DNA of 64,000 nt, from assembly GCA_001465935.1 (NCBI GenBank), contig LNKV01000006.1, forward strand, positions 620,001 to 684,000, in the 5' to 3' direction. The notes below the pieces were generated by a model. The model was not told where the DNA came from and made no database searches. It saw only the letters and a program-made list of their open reading frames with translations. This DNA is from Clarireedia homoeocarpa. Lineage: Eukaryota > Ascomycota > Leotiomycetes > Helotiales > Rutstroemiaceae. Made by a program: the position numbers and the translations under genes. Each line of letters starts with the position of its first letter. Positions within the stretch are counted from its first letter, which is position 1. Of this stretch, positions 22,654 through 35,238 are shown one piece after another.

Positions 22654-25002
22654 TTATGGACTCCCGAAAAAGACATCTTCTTCACTTCTAAACATCTCAT
22701 CGCTCTCGGTCGCTGCCGCAAACATGCTATCGAATTTGCTCATCAAAAGGTCTGGATCACGCTCAAGCTGAGACATCCCATTACTAGCGGTCGCTGCAGC
22801 GAAAGCTTCTAGGAACATATCGTCTTGTTCTGTGATGTTGGGCAAGCTACTCAATTCACCGTTGTTAGAGACGGCATCCAGGTCATAAAGATTGGTACTA
22901 GTTGCTGGCGACGAAGAAGATTCACACAACCCAGGCGGTGAATAATTACTCTGCGAAGATTTCGACGGCGATGTGGCTTGGGGTGAAAGACGTTCGGAGA
23001 AACTGGAATGGGCACTGAGTGTGATAGGAACTCGAGCGGGTTGAATAGCTTGCGGCGAAACGCAGTCCGTTACAGAAGATGCTGCGATTGATGAAGATCG
23101 CTCGCGGACGTATTCAAGACCATTCTGAGTCAAAGATGAACCTTGCGAATATTCATAGTCACTGAAGGACTTGCTATCGAGCAGATCAATCTCGCTACGC
23201 GGCGAATGAGCTGAAGCACTTTCTGAATACTCCGAGCAGGATGATGCCGAAGAAATATTCTTGTTTTTGCTTCGAGTTCGAGATGACTTAGTAATTCTTT
23301 CTTCATCGTCTGGTCGGTTCTTCCTTGGTCTTCCCCTCTTTACGGTCTTCTTCACGACGCCTTCGAAAGCACCGATGCACATTCCACGTTGTCTGTGACG
23401 AGTCAAAGCATCATGCCTTGCGAAGCTGTTCCCACACTGACACGGGTATGGCTTTACTCCACTATGAATCTTCGCGTGTCGCTTGAGGTCATGTTGCCGT
23501 ACGAAACACTTGTGGCAGTGCGGACACTGGAATTGTCGATCTCCGAGATGAGTCTGCACATGGGACTTGATGTTTTCTTTCCGACCAAATCGCTTACCGC
23601 AGTCAGGATACAAGCAAAGCCATCTGGTATCACCTGGATCGGGCGCTTGAATATAAGTCGCAATGTCATCAATGGTGATACCGGTGTCTGTAATGGATTC
23701 CTCAAGGTTGATGCTCGAAACCGACTCCGATCGACGATAGGAAGATTGAACTGGAGAGCTCGAGGCAGGATTCGAAATAGGAAGGCCACTATGGTAACTT
23801 GGTAGCGGATAGGATGATGCTTCTGTTGGCTCTAGGATAGGTCTGTTGGTGAAAGGATCCCGGAACGACTTCGCGTGTGACTGCTCGGGCGACGAGGGAT
23901 AAGATACATCATGTGAAACATTCGAGGAAGTAGGCGAGTATTGAGGTTGGGGAAATTGTGGATCATTCTTCAGAAAGTCGAGATTCATGTTTGACATGTT
24001 TAAGAAATTTGATGATGGCATTGGTGCAGAATCAAAAGTGCTAGTTGAAGGCACGGGCTCAGATCCAGGTGGACTTGGCGCGGCTTTCATCTCAGCTTCT
24101 TCTCGCATCTCATCGAATACAGTCTTTGCTCTTCTGTGGTTTTTCGGCTTGATCGTTTCCTCCATGGACGTATCATAATCCTCGCGGAATCGTTGCGGGA
24201 TATGTTCTTGCTTGATCGTCCTGTTGAAGGGACTGTCCAAAGGAGTCGGTGGAAAATAATCTATCGCGATTAGCGCAAGTCAACGGAGCAATATGGTGGA
24301 CCTACTTGAAGAGTCTTGATTTGGTGGTGTAAGAGGCCGTTCGGGCGACTTCAAAGCCAAGTTCTCGAATTGAGCGACGCGATCTAGGATGACACCGCTA
24401 ATCCTCCCCGATGACCTCCTGCTATGGTTTGCCGAACCTGGCTGTGAATTGACATCTTGAATTGCCGGTTCTGCGAAGAATTCCATGAAGGTAGGCGTTA
24501 TTGCCGCGTTAGGCGCGAAAAAATCAAAGTCATTGCTCCCCGGGAAGTTGGGGTCGACTGGCATTATCGCGTTCATGGATCCGGAAAAGGAATACGAATG
24601 CTGATGTGGATGTTGAGATCCCATCACTCCATATGAACTTGGACATCCGGCATCGAACGATTGTCGGTGCGGGGCGACGAGTGATGGGATAAATTGATTC
24701 TCGTCATTGTCGTATGTCACGTACTGTTGCTGGCCCGGGCGAACCAGTCTCTGCTGCTGCGTCTCTCGCAATATATGCTGTGGTGTTGTCGATTGATATC
24801 CTAGGTTAGTATCGCTTACCGTGTGTACCTGCGGTGATGTTGGTCGTCGTCGTGTGTCCAGACTCATTCCACGGCGGTGGCCATGTTTCTGGATCGTCGG
24901 CAGGTTGTTTACCTTCACTGCATCGAACGCGGTTGGTGTCGAGTTTTGGCGCCGATGTTGTCGATGGCGGGTTTGAAGGTTGTTAGTTGGATTTGACAGC
25001 AT
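22654..25002 (-). CDS. C2H2 zinc-finger transcription factor, Ace2/Swi5 family
   Basis: Cell-cycle and morphogenesis-type regulator; yeast Swi5/Ace2 control late-mitotic and cell-separation genes (established knowledge). Two minus-strand exons (25002-24306 and 24260-22654, 45 bp intron with a GCTAATC branch site) give 767 residues. The N-terminus has the family block RHRRQNSTPT...GHRRGMSLD. Three adjacent C2H2 fingers lie at about residues 446-530: CLYPDCGKRFGRKENIKSH, then CPHCHKCFVRQHDLKRHAKIH, then the Cys-x-Cys finger CQCGNSFARHDALTRHRQ ending in MC. An AT-hook-like VKRGRPRKNRP follows. The remainder is Ser-rich with a Phe/Asp/Glu-rich C-terminus. The start at MLSNP (25002) is chosen by family similarity. 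An in-frame ATG at 25122 would add 40 residues, and a leader intron there is also possible. Confidence 0.9.
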
Positions 25003-26274
25003 TATGAATGCTAGAAGAGTTCGGAAGTGTCGTCGATTGTAAGTATTGCAATTAAGCAAACCTGTATGTTCCGAGACTGTGTGACCGATTAGAGAAATGA
25101 ATGAAAAAGATTGACGATGCATAAAAAGCACGGATAGTTATATGCGTACCTCACGCAGCGCAAGCCGTTAGGCCGGGCAAATGGGTATAATTAGGACTGC
25201 TCAGCAGTAGTGGACTCTATTCGAGTCTGGGATGCAAAATAATGGGACTTCCTCAGCCCTGAAGGCGGTCGAGAAAAAGGTACGGGAGTGAGTGGTTCTG
25301 TTTCGGTGTGTACTGTACTTTTTTAATGAAAGTCTTCGCGGGCAGAGGAAGGAATTGAGTTGGTTTTTTTTTTCTTTCTATCTCTTTGGGTGAGGCAGAG
25401 AGATGTAGATGTCTCGATGTCTGTGTTTGGGCTTTTTGTGAAGATGTGGAGATGGAGGGAGAGAAGTGGTAATTACGCGGATGAGGTGCAGCATCGAGGT
25501 TTAGATAGTCCAGCGCATCTCACTAACCTCTCATGTTATCTCACGGCGTCAAAATCAACAACACCCATCGTTGGCGCGGCAACCGCCTTTACGATGTGCA
25601 GCCGACATCCAATTGCGCGAGGGCATCTAGCAGCTCGTGTAAACAATGCCGGAAAATTAATACGCCGACTACACGATCTGCCCGATGTGCCCGATTGGGA
25701 CATTTCCATAATCTTATGCGCATATCCAATCAGCAGTTCCGCATGTTGCACAACAGGCCATTCGACTTACACATCGACCAATGAAGGGCACGGCTGTTTC
25801 ACAATTAGATTATTCTGAATCCGACTCAATATTTCTATATTTCCATTTTGGACCAATCACTATACCTGTCATGGCGAAGTGACATCTCGTGTTTTCCCTT
25901 CCCATTCTGTGCCTCTGTGCCTCCGTCCCATGCTCCCGCCCATGCTCCCTGCTCCCTTCCTGAATTCCCCTCGGTCGGGTGAAATCGCTACAGCAGCAAA
26001 AATTGTTGCCCAAATTTCAATTTTTCCCTGGATTGATTGATCCCGTCCCAAAGTCTCACAGTAACCAGTAACCAAAAGAAACAACTCCAGAAAAAATGCG
26101 ATAAAGCGTAAAACAATAAAGACGAAGCAAGACCTCTAAGTTCGTCTGAAATTCCTGAAACTCCTCTCCTCCCACTCTTGCATGAAATCTTCGTTTGATA
26201 CCAGACCACCCGCTTGAATTTTCATAACTCCCCGAATACCTTGCATCATAAGTGCCTGCGAGGCATAATTAACC
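25003..26274. other. Divergent promoter between Ace2/Swi5-like and CBS-PB1 genes
   Basis: Bidirectional upstream region of 1.3 kb. It contains poly-T and G/T-rich tracts near 25300-25400 and CT-rich leader sequence close to 26275. A 152-codon plus-strand frame at 25360-25818 has no protein-like composition and is not accepted. No other element is identified. Confidence 0.5.
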
Positions 26275-28532
26275 ATGGCATCCACAGTTGGCACTATGCG
26301 TGCGACGCCAAATCGCGGTCAAGGCCGCGGACAGCTGCCAACCCTCAACAATAGTCCTGCTTCGAACATCCCTCGACCAGCACTTGAGTCCCATGCAAGT
26401 GCTCCCACTCCGAATACACACAGCGAAGTCGGTGGATCCAGTATGAGTGCCAGTAGAGCAAAACAATCCAAAAGAGATGAGGTATATATACATTATCCCG
26501 CCTGTCATATTTCCCCTCCACCCTCCAGCAAGCCCTATACAAAATTCTCCAGTCAAGGATTTTGGTACCCTTTTTTTTCACCGGCAAATCAAATCAAAAT
26601 GCCGCAACTCAGACGCTCAAAAAGCAAAAGCAAGCTGAAATTAACTGTTCCACAGGCCATCCGGCGGAAGATCGAGACGGATCTCAGTAAGAAGAGTAAG
26701 ACGACGAACCGCGCTCGGCAGACAAGAAAAGCCCCTCCCGGAACCGTCCTTGCGCTTCGACCAAGCCAGGCCCTCCAGATAAAGCCAAATACAACGGTGG
26801 CAGAGGCTGCCCAGTTGATGGCAGCGAAGAGAGAAGATTGTGTCCTTGTTACCGACGATGACGACCGTATCGCAGGCATCTTTACTGCCAAAGATTTGGC
26901 TTTCCGAGTGGTGGGCGCGGGAATCAAAGCCGCCAATATCACAATCTCGGAGATTATGACCAAGAATCCTCTTTGCGCCAGAACAGATACCAGTGCCACC
27001 GATGCCTTGGATTTGATGGTTAGGAAGGGATTTCGTCATCTTCCAGTGATGGATGAGAACCAAGATATTTCTGGTATCCTGGACATTACAAAATGCTTCT
27101 ACGATGCCATGGAAAAGCTGGAGCGAGCCTACAGTTCGTCTAGAAAGCTCTATGATGCGCTTGAGGGTGTTCAGTCCGAGCTGGGTTCTAGTCAACCTCA
27201 ACAGATTATACAATATGTAGAGGCTCTTCGATCCAAAATGTCCGGACCGACTCTAGAATCGGTTCTGACTGGCGTGCCCCCCACTACTGTTACAGTACGA
27301 ACATCCGTGAAAGAAGCCGCTGCACTTATGAAAGAGAACCACACCACAGCCGTTCTTGTCCAAGATGGGGGTTCCATTACTGGTATCTTCACTAGTAAAG
27401 ATGTTGTTCTTCGTGTCATTGCTCCTGGCTTAGACCCCTCGAATTGTTCCGTCGTTCGTGTCATGACTCCACACCCTGACTTTGCTCCTATGGATATGAG
27501 CATTCAAGCTGCGCTAAGAAAGATGCATGGTAAGGTTTAATGCCGGGATATTTCGTAACTTGACTAACCTTAACAGATGGCCACTACCTAAACTTACCTG
27601 TCATGAATGATCAAGGCGAGATTGTGGGAATGGTGGATGTTCTCAAGCTGACCTACGCTACTTTGGAACAGATCAACACGATGCAGACTGGAGAGAGCGA
27701 TAGTGGACCAGCATGGAATAAGTTCTGGATGTCGTTGGAGAACGAGACGGAATCAGTGTTATCCGGAGAGGGCAGCCACCATCACACCACTGGTGGCCGC
27801 TCTTTGATGTCGCCTGATCTTTCGCGAGGTCATGAACGTCAAGTTGATGCTAGTGTGGCTCCGGGTGATTCCGCTTCTCATCTGGGTGCAGATTCCCCCG
27901 GACATTCACAAGTCAGCCGCCATATGGACCTACCACCAGAAGATGTGCCGTTCGCTTTCAAGTTTAAGGCTCCCAGTGGCCGTGTCCATAGAGTACAGGT
28001 AATCGCTAGCCATGGTCTTGGGGAACTTATCTCTGCAGTGGTCAGCAAGTTAGGGTCTGAGATCGATGCCGTTGGCGGGGCAGCCTCTTACGAGTATGGC
28101 AGGCTTGGTGCCTCTGGATTCGCTCTTAGTTACCTGGACGATGAAGGTGATTCCGTTTCAATCACAACTGATCAAGATCTCCTTGAAGCAATCGTTCTGG
28201 CGCGGAGTAACCACCGGGACAAGGTTGATTTATTCGTCCATGACCCCGAGAAGCCACCAATGACTGCGACCGTCGATCCTCAGCCTCCGATCACTCAGCA
28301 TGTACCCAGCACACCAGCCTCGACTATCCGTAGACGACGCACTGTTGAAGAATATGAGGATAGCGACGATGAACCCCGGATTAAATCCAGGTCCCGAAAG
28401 CAATCCGTTCCAACGCCCGAACCCCAAGTCATTCAGGGAGTACCGAATGAGCTGTTGTTACCTGGAGCAATCGTTACTCTTGCAGTCGTAATTGTTGGAG
28501 TCTTCACATTAGCTCGTATTACGAGCCGTTAA
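26275..28532 (+). CDS. CBS and PB1 domain protein (Mug70-like), C-terminal membrane anchor
   Basis: Three exons (26275-26481, 26656-27529, 27577-28532) give 678 residues. After a Pro/Ser-rich N-terminus and SKRDE|AIRRKIE at the first splice, there are four CBS motifs in two Bateman modules. The first pair includes LQIKPNTTVAEAAQLMA, CVLVTDDDDRIAGIFTAKDL and ISEIMTKNPL; the second includes TTVTVRTSVKEAAALM and GIFTSKDVVLRV. A PB1-like domain follows at about VPFAFKFKAPSGRVHRVQV...ISVTTDQDLLEA-type sequence. The chain ends in a hydrophobic segment (LLLPGAIVTLAVVIVGVFTLA) with only RITSR after it, so it is probably tail-anchored. The fission yeast relative is the meiotically upregulated CBS/PB1 protein. 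CBS modules usually bind adenosine ligands, but the ligand here is unknown. Intron 1 (174 bp) is stop-free and a multiple of three. Confidence 0.9.
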
Positions 28533-28879
28533 TACAAGATAGCAAAGTGACTCTTATGTTGTTAGACTTCGTTTCTCTATAGACCTCCATCGGTGGACAG
28601 AGGTGCAAGCATGGTGAATGCCTTCTATACTAGTCCCATAGTTTTGCCCGAATTCAACTCAAATACCCTATTTTACAACCCTAATATATTCCTTAATAAA
28701 ATACTATACAGATTATGGTCCTAAACTATCTGAATCTCGCGATGTGCCCCAAGTTTTTCGAGTTCCAAAGAACTGGATCCTAAAATGGTATAGCGTGCAC
28801 CACCACTAGCGCAATATCAATGTCCGAGATCTCGAAAAAGTCTCAATTGAGATGGGGCGGGACAGTAAACACCTCGACA
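28533..28879. other. Short intergenic
   Basis: Only 347 bp separate the CBS-PB1 stop from the uS2m start on the same strand, so terminator and promoter are compact. AT-rich sequence with TATA-like stretches is seen around 28680-28710. Confidence 0.5.
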
Positions 28880-30119
28880 ATGATTTTGAAAAATGTTGCG
28901 ATACGGCATGGTATTTGGTGATTATTCTGTGTTCATAATCATGTCCTAATCTTTTATGCAGGCCGAAAAGCGCTTATTGCACCTCTCCGACTGTCCCAAC
29001 TCCGTACCATTTCAACAGAGACCTCCTCCATCGAAGCATCAATAGACAACCATGAGAAACAAACCCATTCGATCGAGTCAACAATAAACTCTCTCCACCT
29101 CACCCGCAACTTCGCGCCTCCTCAACAACGCAAACCCAAAGACCCTAACCAAGATGTTGCCGCCAATTATCGCATCTACAGACGCATGCAAAAGACAACC
29201 GCAAAGCTAGGTTCTCTCGTAACACCACACTATGAACCTCATAGACTTATTACCCATCCGCCATCTCCTCAGGACATCACATTGGAACTATTGATGGCAA
29301 GCCAGAGTCACTTGGGTCATGCGACAAGTCTCTGGAACCCGGCAAATCAAAGATATATCTATGGTATTAGACAAGGTGTACATATCATAAGTCTCGAAGA
29401 AACCGCTGCACATCTACGCCGTGCAGCCAAGGTCGTCGAAGGAGTAGCCTATCACGGTGGTCTCATTCTCTTTGTAGGCACGCGCGCCGGTCAAGACACA
29501 GCTGTGGTGCGAGCCGCTTCGCTAGCTAAAGGCTGTCACTTGTTCAATCGCTGGACTCCGGGTTCAATCACCAATGGTGATCAAATCCTCGCAAACTGTG
29601 GAATTAAGGCCTTGGATGCGCATGATAATCCAATAGATGGATTTGAAGAGAAATTGGCGGATTGGAAAGCGCTGAAGCCGGATTTGGTCGTGGTTTTGAA
29701 TCCATTGGAGAATTATATCTTGTTGCATGAGTGTGGGCTGAACAATATTCCAACCATTGGTGTTATTGATACCGATGCGGACCCAACTTGGGTTACATAT
29801 CCTATCCCTGCAAATGATGACAGGTGGGTGATAGTTTGTATTTCTCGTGATAATATATACTGATATAAACAGTCTCCGCTGCATACAAGTCATAGCTGGA
29901 GTTCTCGGTCGAGCAGGTGAACATGGTCAGGAAAAGCGTTTGGAGGCTGCGAGGACGGGCACAATTACTTGGTCACCACCCCCGGGATTAGGTGAACCTG
30001 TTACAGAGGAGAGTTTGAAGAGACAAGCGATGGAAAAGGTATTGGGTAAAAAGAATCCAAGGCTGGTAAAAAAGGAAGCCAACAAGGATGATGATGAATT
30101 TGAGGGACTGGAATTATAG
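28880..30119 (+). CDS. Mitochondrial small-subunit ribosomal protein uS2m (MRP4 homologue)
   Basis: Component of the mitoribosomal small subunit. Three exons (28880-28910, 28962-29823, 29873-30119) with 51 and 49 bp introns sum to 1140 nt, giving 379 residues. The tiny 31 nt first exon was found by reading back from the conserved part. It gives MILKNVAIRHGRKALIAPLR..., a basic, amphipathic, acid-free start typical of a mitochondrial targeting signal. Family patterns are clear: LLMASQSHLGHATSLWNP, RYIYGIRQGVHIISLEET, GLILFVGTRAGQD, FNRWTPGSITN, PDLVVVLNP, NIPTIGVIDTDADP and SLRCIQVIAGVLGRAGEHG. The C-terminus is Lys/Asp-rich. Confidence 0.93.
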
Positions 30120-33100
30120 ACTTCTGGCCCAGCGGCAGGGACTTCATGATACGTGTGGAATAAAAAGGATGGAGGAAATGTAGATTATGCATATCACACA
30201 TTGTACGATTTCTAAAGTGATGGGCCGGTTGGCTGTCAAAATTCGATAGTCAAGATTGAGGCCAAATTATACCAATACCTCAAGGAAGAGTATTGATATC
30301 TTCATCTCAACTTTCTGACTTCTTCTTTCCTTCCTATATCTATTTCCTTCTCCGAATTCTATGTTTTCCCGAACAAACACTCTCCCAGTCCCCGCGCGGT
30401 CACTCACTCTATTTTTACAATGACGCTCCGCTGGCTCTCCGAGGGCCACTGCCGTGGAGGCCGACTAGGATTATCTAGGTTAGTCTCCTGTAGAATGTTC
30501 CCAATACCTGCGGATATAGTACCCCGAAAAATATTGTGACTTTAAACCCCTTTCTCTTAGGCCCAACTTACAGAGATGAGTCGCAGGACAGTCCGGGAAG
30601 GGAGGATGCAGTCAAGCTGTTTTCCTCCTCATCTTATCATATAGCCCCTACTATATTTCTACCACGATCGTCTTGTGCTGAACTAGAATCTTTCTGATCT
30701 CCTTCCCTTGTTGTCGTTTTGGCAATTTACATATTCATTGCCGTGTTACTTGTATATTCAGCATGGCGTAAGGTATTTTTGTCATCATCACTTTCACGCC
30801 GTCGTTGTCTATGCAGTAAGTAGGCACATCCTTGTTGGAACAGGTATACAATCATATCTATCTTTTTGTTCAACATTTTTACACACAAGCATCAAGTTTT
30901 CTCACTTCTGAATCGCTGAATGGAATTCAAGAACTGTCTGGTATAGATAATGCTCTATATGCTCTCTATACTATTTCGTACCCCATGCGAGCATGGATGG
31001 TTCACGCGCGGGGTAGTTCACTCTTTTTCTTACCCTCATGTCTTTCTTCCTGGCTTTCTTCCACTATCCTACTTCTTCTGCTTTTCCTTTCCTACATAAA
31101 CACCATTGCAGCGGAGAGAATGCTAGTGGCACCACCTGCAGACACACCAATTTCGTAGATTATTAAGAACTGGCTGAGTCTTGTTCTTCTAGCTTGAAGT
31201 TTTATATAGTTCGCATGGTACTTACACGCAGTTCTACGTTTCCTACAAGTTCGTTCCATCACATTTCCAATTACTTGCTGTTATGCTCGGTTCTTGTCAT
31301 TGTGATTCACTGCTCTCACCAACCACGTCTCGCTGTCATCCACTGCCTCTGTTCTCATTGTCATCGCTCTCTTGCCACCCCTACCACCTCGGTATCCTCC
31401 TCTGCATCCAGCCCTAAATGAAAGCATTTACTTCTGCGTATACACGGTCTATCAAGATGGTAAGTGAGATCCAATTTTGTCATCTTCTGTGCACTGGCTC
31501 ATTTCGATTTACAGACCCTCAGCTCTTCATTGACTTTGTGCTTTTGTAATCTTACATTGCCTAGGAAAGCCATGTCGCAAGATGCCCTCTCTGAATTGCC
31601 TGCACCAACTGCATATCATTTTGTTGCACGGTGGTTGATTCTCTTTGCGTAGGAGTCTTACTATCTGTACGTGTATCATACATGAGGGTATAGAGGACGC
31701 GAGTACAGTATTCTCTCCAACAGCAACAACACAAACACCAACAACTGCATTTCATATTTCACCCTTTCCTCACTCAATCAACATACCCCCCACCCCTCAC
31801 CACCGAGTGAGTCGGGAGAAGCAGGATTAGGAAGCACAAAGACAAGAACTTACTTGTATGAGGAAAGTAAAGTTGGTATTGGCCTATCTATCTAAAGTAT
31901 CAACCTATTTAATTCAGCAGCTTGTGTAGGTTAGATGTGTTCCTCAAGCGCGTGGCTTTTCTCCCCAGACTGCAATTGCGTGGATAGATAGATCGATAAA
32001 TAGATACAGGAGAGGCCCCGCAAAAGGAAAACAAACCGCAGCGCAGCGCAGCGAACGAATCGCAAGTCCCGCCCTACTCTCCCCCCGCACTCGGATTTGT
32101 ATGGTTGTCCTTCCCAGTGGAGTGTGGTTGCTGTGGAATTATTTTTTTGTATTTTCGACGCATTGAAGAGCATAAAGGAAGAAAAAGAGAGGTGAGAAAA
32201 TGTGTGTGGACTTTTGAGGTGAAGAAGTGTGATCTGTTAATCTGATGTTGTGATGGTACAAAGTTCGAAAAGAAGAAGAATAAGAAGAAGATCTGCAGAT
32301 ATGAGAAGAGATCTGGTAGATACTAGCGCCGACAACCCATCCACTTATTAATCCCTAACTAGAATTATAGTAGGTTGGCACTTCTATAAATCTGTGAATT
32401 AGTCGGTAGAGTAAAGGGTGGATGGGAAGGGGAACGTGAGAGGCGGGCTGGCATATGGTTGACTGCATGTGTGAATCGGTGGGTAGATAGGTGCTTGTTG
32501 CTTAGTACCTGCGAGCAGAGACAATGTTGTTTGATAAATTTCAGAGAAGGCGGGTTGATCTTCGTGTATTTGTAGATAGTAAGGTGGTTGAGTGGAGCGC
32601 AGAGTCATTCTGTTGACAGTTTTCCAGGCCGTCTTTGTATCGTGTTGATCGCAGATTCGGGTGATGATAACGATAATGAGAGACCATGGTGATCGCAGGT
32701 TATGGAGATCTTGTGTCGAAAAGAGTAGGGATGCATACAGTACGGTAGCGAGCGTGCCGTCAACTTGAGGCTATGAATCGTCTTTCCACGAGAGTTCCGG
32801 TGTCAGGGAGTGATCCTCATCGATAAAAAGCGATTTTTGTCTGTCTAGAGAACCATACGTATCAAAACCCAAAAGCTTCGTCTAATAATTGATCCAAAGA
32901 AAGAAGAAGAAACATTTGGTATGTGTAATAGAAAAACAAGGACTAGTATGTGATTGTCCGAGAAATTGTAGACTCATATTCAAAAATTTCGAAACATGTA
33001 AGTTAGTGAGAATCTCCTCACTGCCATCAACAACTGTTTTCCGTACAAGAAGTGAAAAATGGTAAACAAAAAGTAAAGGACAGACAAAACCAAGCAAGCA

Positions 33101-33161
33101 AAATACAAAAGACGCGAAACCAATTCATGCCTTCCAGTTGTCCCCACCAAAGGAAGACCTG
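30120..33161. other. 3 kb gene-poor region between convergent genes
   Basis: Unusually long for a region holding only two 3' ends. It contains many pyrimidine-rich tracts on the plus strand between about 30290 and 31800, and purine-rich tracts (GAAGAAGAA) around 32260-32300. Short frames occur, including a 57-codon one at 30985-31158 with a Leu-rich hydrophobic segment, but none has support. A non-coding transcript or an unrecognised fast-evolving gene cannot be excluded. Confidence 0.4.
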
Positions 33162-34061
33162 CTAATAACCTCTTCTAATAAAGACCGTAACCTTCCAGGC
33201 CCTCTCACACCCTTTACAAGCAAACAACTTATAGCATCTCCGCTTATGCCAAAGCCCCTCTCGATATTGATTATCCATAACAAATCCCCACCTCTCCCCA
33301 TTAATGATCTGCACACCCTGCTCGACCATCATTCTCTGCTGGACCGGATCTGCAGGGTCGCCCTTTGCGAACGACGGAATCTGAAGCTGCACGGGCCAGT
33401 AATACCAAACGAGTTCGAGATCATCCCGCTTGCGGTCTTCCCATGGCTGTGGGGGCGTGGTGCGGTAGCGCTCGAGGCGGAATTTGACGTTGAGGGGGGT
33501 AGAAGGGAGCTGGAAGCGTGGGAGGGGAATGGGAGTTGTAGGAGAGATGGTGTAGGTCAATGGAGCTGGGGGAGGTGGGGGCGCCGGGGTGTAGATGGGG
33601 CGGAGGGAGATGTGGAAGGGGTTGGAGGAATGAGTCCACATGCCCATAGGTTGATGTCGTTGAGGTTGTTCAACGAATTTGTGAATTGGTTTGGAAGCGG
33701 GAGGCTCTACTCGTGCGGCCGGAGGAGGAGGAGTTGGTTCTGGAAGACTCTCTGGCGGGACAGTGAAATATCCTGCAGGATATCTGACGTTGGGTGGTAG
33801 AGCGTAGCTTGCAACCGTAGGGTGAGAGATGTAGTCAGTAAAGAAAGCAACCCGAGTCGTATAGGCGTGGACTACAGGCGGAGAATTATTCTGGACTCGC
33901 TGGACGTTGCCACAGCAAAAGATTGGGGGTGGAAGTTCAGGTTGAAGTGCAGGACGCCAGGTTTCCCGAGATAGTAGACCATTTGACCATTGAGCGGTCG
34001 TGTCGAACAACTTGTCCTCCATTTTGTAAGGGCCACTGTAGTCTTCGACTTTGACGCTCAT
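33162..34061 (-). CDS. Proline-rich protein of unknown function
   Basis: Single-exon frame of 299 residues. The start is the ATG at 34061; a second in-frame Met lies at residue 14. The middle third is Pro-rich (for example PEPTPPPPAARVEPP and PAPPPPPAPLTYT). The C-terminal third is compact and less biased, with aromatic and basic residues (DDLELVWYYWPVQLQIPSF...GLWHKRRCYKLFACKGCERAWKVTVFI), including a Cys-x-x-Cys pair in ACKGC. Its composition and length argue for a real gene. I do not recognise a domain. It could be a lineage-restricted protein. Confidence 0.65.
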   Translation of the reverse strand: MSVKVEDYSGPYKMEDKLFDTTAQWSNGLLSRETWRPALQPELPPPIFCCGNVQRVQNNSPPVVHAYTTRVAFFTDYISHPTVASYALPPNVRYPAGYFTVPPESLPEPTPPPPAARVEPPASKPIHKFVEQPQRHQPMGMWTHSSNPFHISLRPIYTPAPPPPPAPLTYTISPTTPIPLPRFQLPSTPLNVKFRLERYRTTPPQPWEDRKRDDLELVWYYWPVQLQIPSFAKGDPADPVQQRMMVEQGVQIINGERWGFVMDNQYREGLWHKRRCYKLFACKGCERAWKVTVFIRRGY

Positions 34062-35222
34062 TTTGGAGATTGGAGATTCCAGCGACTAGTGAACGAGGAG
34101 TAATTGTTGAAGGTAGAACAGTAGTTTTGACAGAGCAGATTTGGTTAGGAACCAATTCTGGATAAGTCGTGCTTCTTCTCAAAATCAATGTATGGAAATA
34201 ATCTTTGAAGAACAGGATGTCGAGCTGGAGAAGGTATTTAGATTTTATAAAGTATAGTACGAAAGAGCTTTGAGAGGCGGGGCATGCTTAGACATTCAAG
34301 ATTTTTCTTCGACGACTTCAATAGGTCTAGTGTTTCATCTCGCCATTGGATAATTGAAAGAATAGCATATTTAATTCAATGCCGTAGGGCAGAGATGAAA
34401 GTTCATTATACGAAACAACGGTGATTTGATACAAAACAACCACAGCTTGGTGAATGAAAGAAATTGCTAACCAGGGCGACATGCCGCCGTGGCAACGACA
34501 GCTATCAGACGAGATAGTCAGAGCCAGTCGATAGAGAGTCTCATGATAGAAAATCCCTCACAATCTTTGCCACGTTTATTGCATACAAGATAAGTGCGGG
34601 GTTAAATCGTCCGGAGAGATTGGAAGCCTCTAATTAGTTCTAGAAATTGCTGCATGACAAGGAAATTGTAATGTTGCAGAACAGTGCATTGTAGTGAAGT
34701 CCTGTCGGAAGCAAGAAAGGGTGAAGCTCAACCAGACATGTAAATAAATAATGACTAACCCAGCGGGGGAGTTCATTCAATGCCGATTCGCGATGTGTAT
34801 AGAAGCAACGCAAAGTGTTTACTGGCGTGTCATAGCAACCACGTGGATGTGGAGAGTACTGAGAGCGTGTAAATCATGTTTACATGATGTTTCAAGTCAG
34901 TTCCATCCCAATCACTGAGGGTAAAAGCACGAAGCCGGGGGAGTTCAAAGCCCATCAGGCACTAATTCCGTATGAATTATGCTTTTCGAACAACTACACC
35001 TTCATCCTTCTAAGGTATGCCTTATCCCGTACGGTGCTAGAGGAAACGTGTCACAGTGGGAGGTTTCGTGCCATCATTCTTTCATGAATTGCCGCACTTG
35101 CTTTTGACTCTTATCCCGTAGCGGTAGCATCTGAAGCATGGCTGTTCGTGTCACAAAGCATGCAAGAAACGTGGAATATCAGATAACAAATACAACCATG
35201 TGATAAAACTTACGGTAGTAAT

Positions 35223-35238
35223 CACGTGGCTTCACGTG
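35223..35238. promoter_or_regulatory. Paired CACGTG boxes
   Basis: Two palindromic CACGTG hexamers start at 35223 and 35233, exactly ten bases (about one helical turn) apart, inside an imperfect direct repeat (ATCACGTGG / TTCACGTGG). CACGTG is the core site of bHLH factors such as Cbf1/Pho4/SREBP-type regulators (established knowledge). Their target gene, if any, is unclear because both flanking genes start more than 1 kb away. Confidence 0.35.

Noticed and set aside
22654..25002. Carbon-repressor or FlbC-type identity for the C2H2 factor
   Set aside because: Three fingers with the RKENIKSH, RQHDLKRH and CQCGNSFARHDALTRH pattern plus the GRPRK tail fit Ace2/Swi5 better.
25360..25818. 152-codon plus-strand frame in the divergent promoter
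   Set aside because: Begins in a poly-T tract, has no recognisable protein pattern, and lies in the upstream region of two well-supported genes.
30985..31158. 57-codon frame with a Leu-rich hydrophobic segment, candidate small secreted protein
   Set aside because: The hydrophobic run is encoded by a pyrimidine-rich low-complexity tract, is not at the N-terminus, and there is no cysteine pattern or homologue in memory.
33138..33800. 220-codon plus-strand frame opposite the proline-rich protein
   Set aside because: Antisense shadow. The minus-strand frame has a better start and more protein-like composition.
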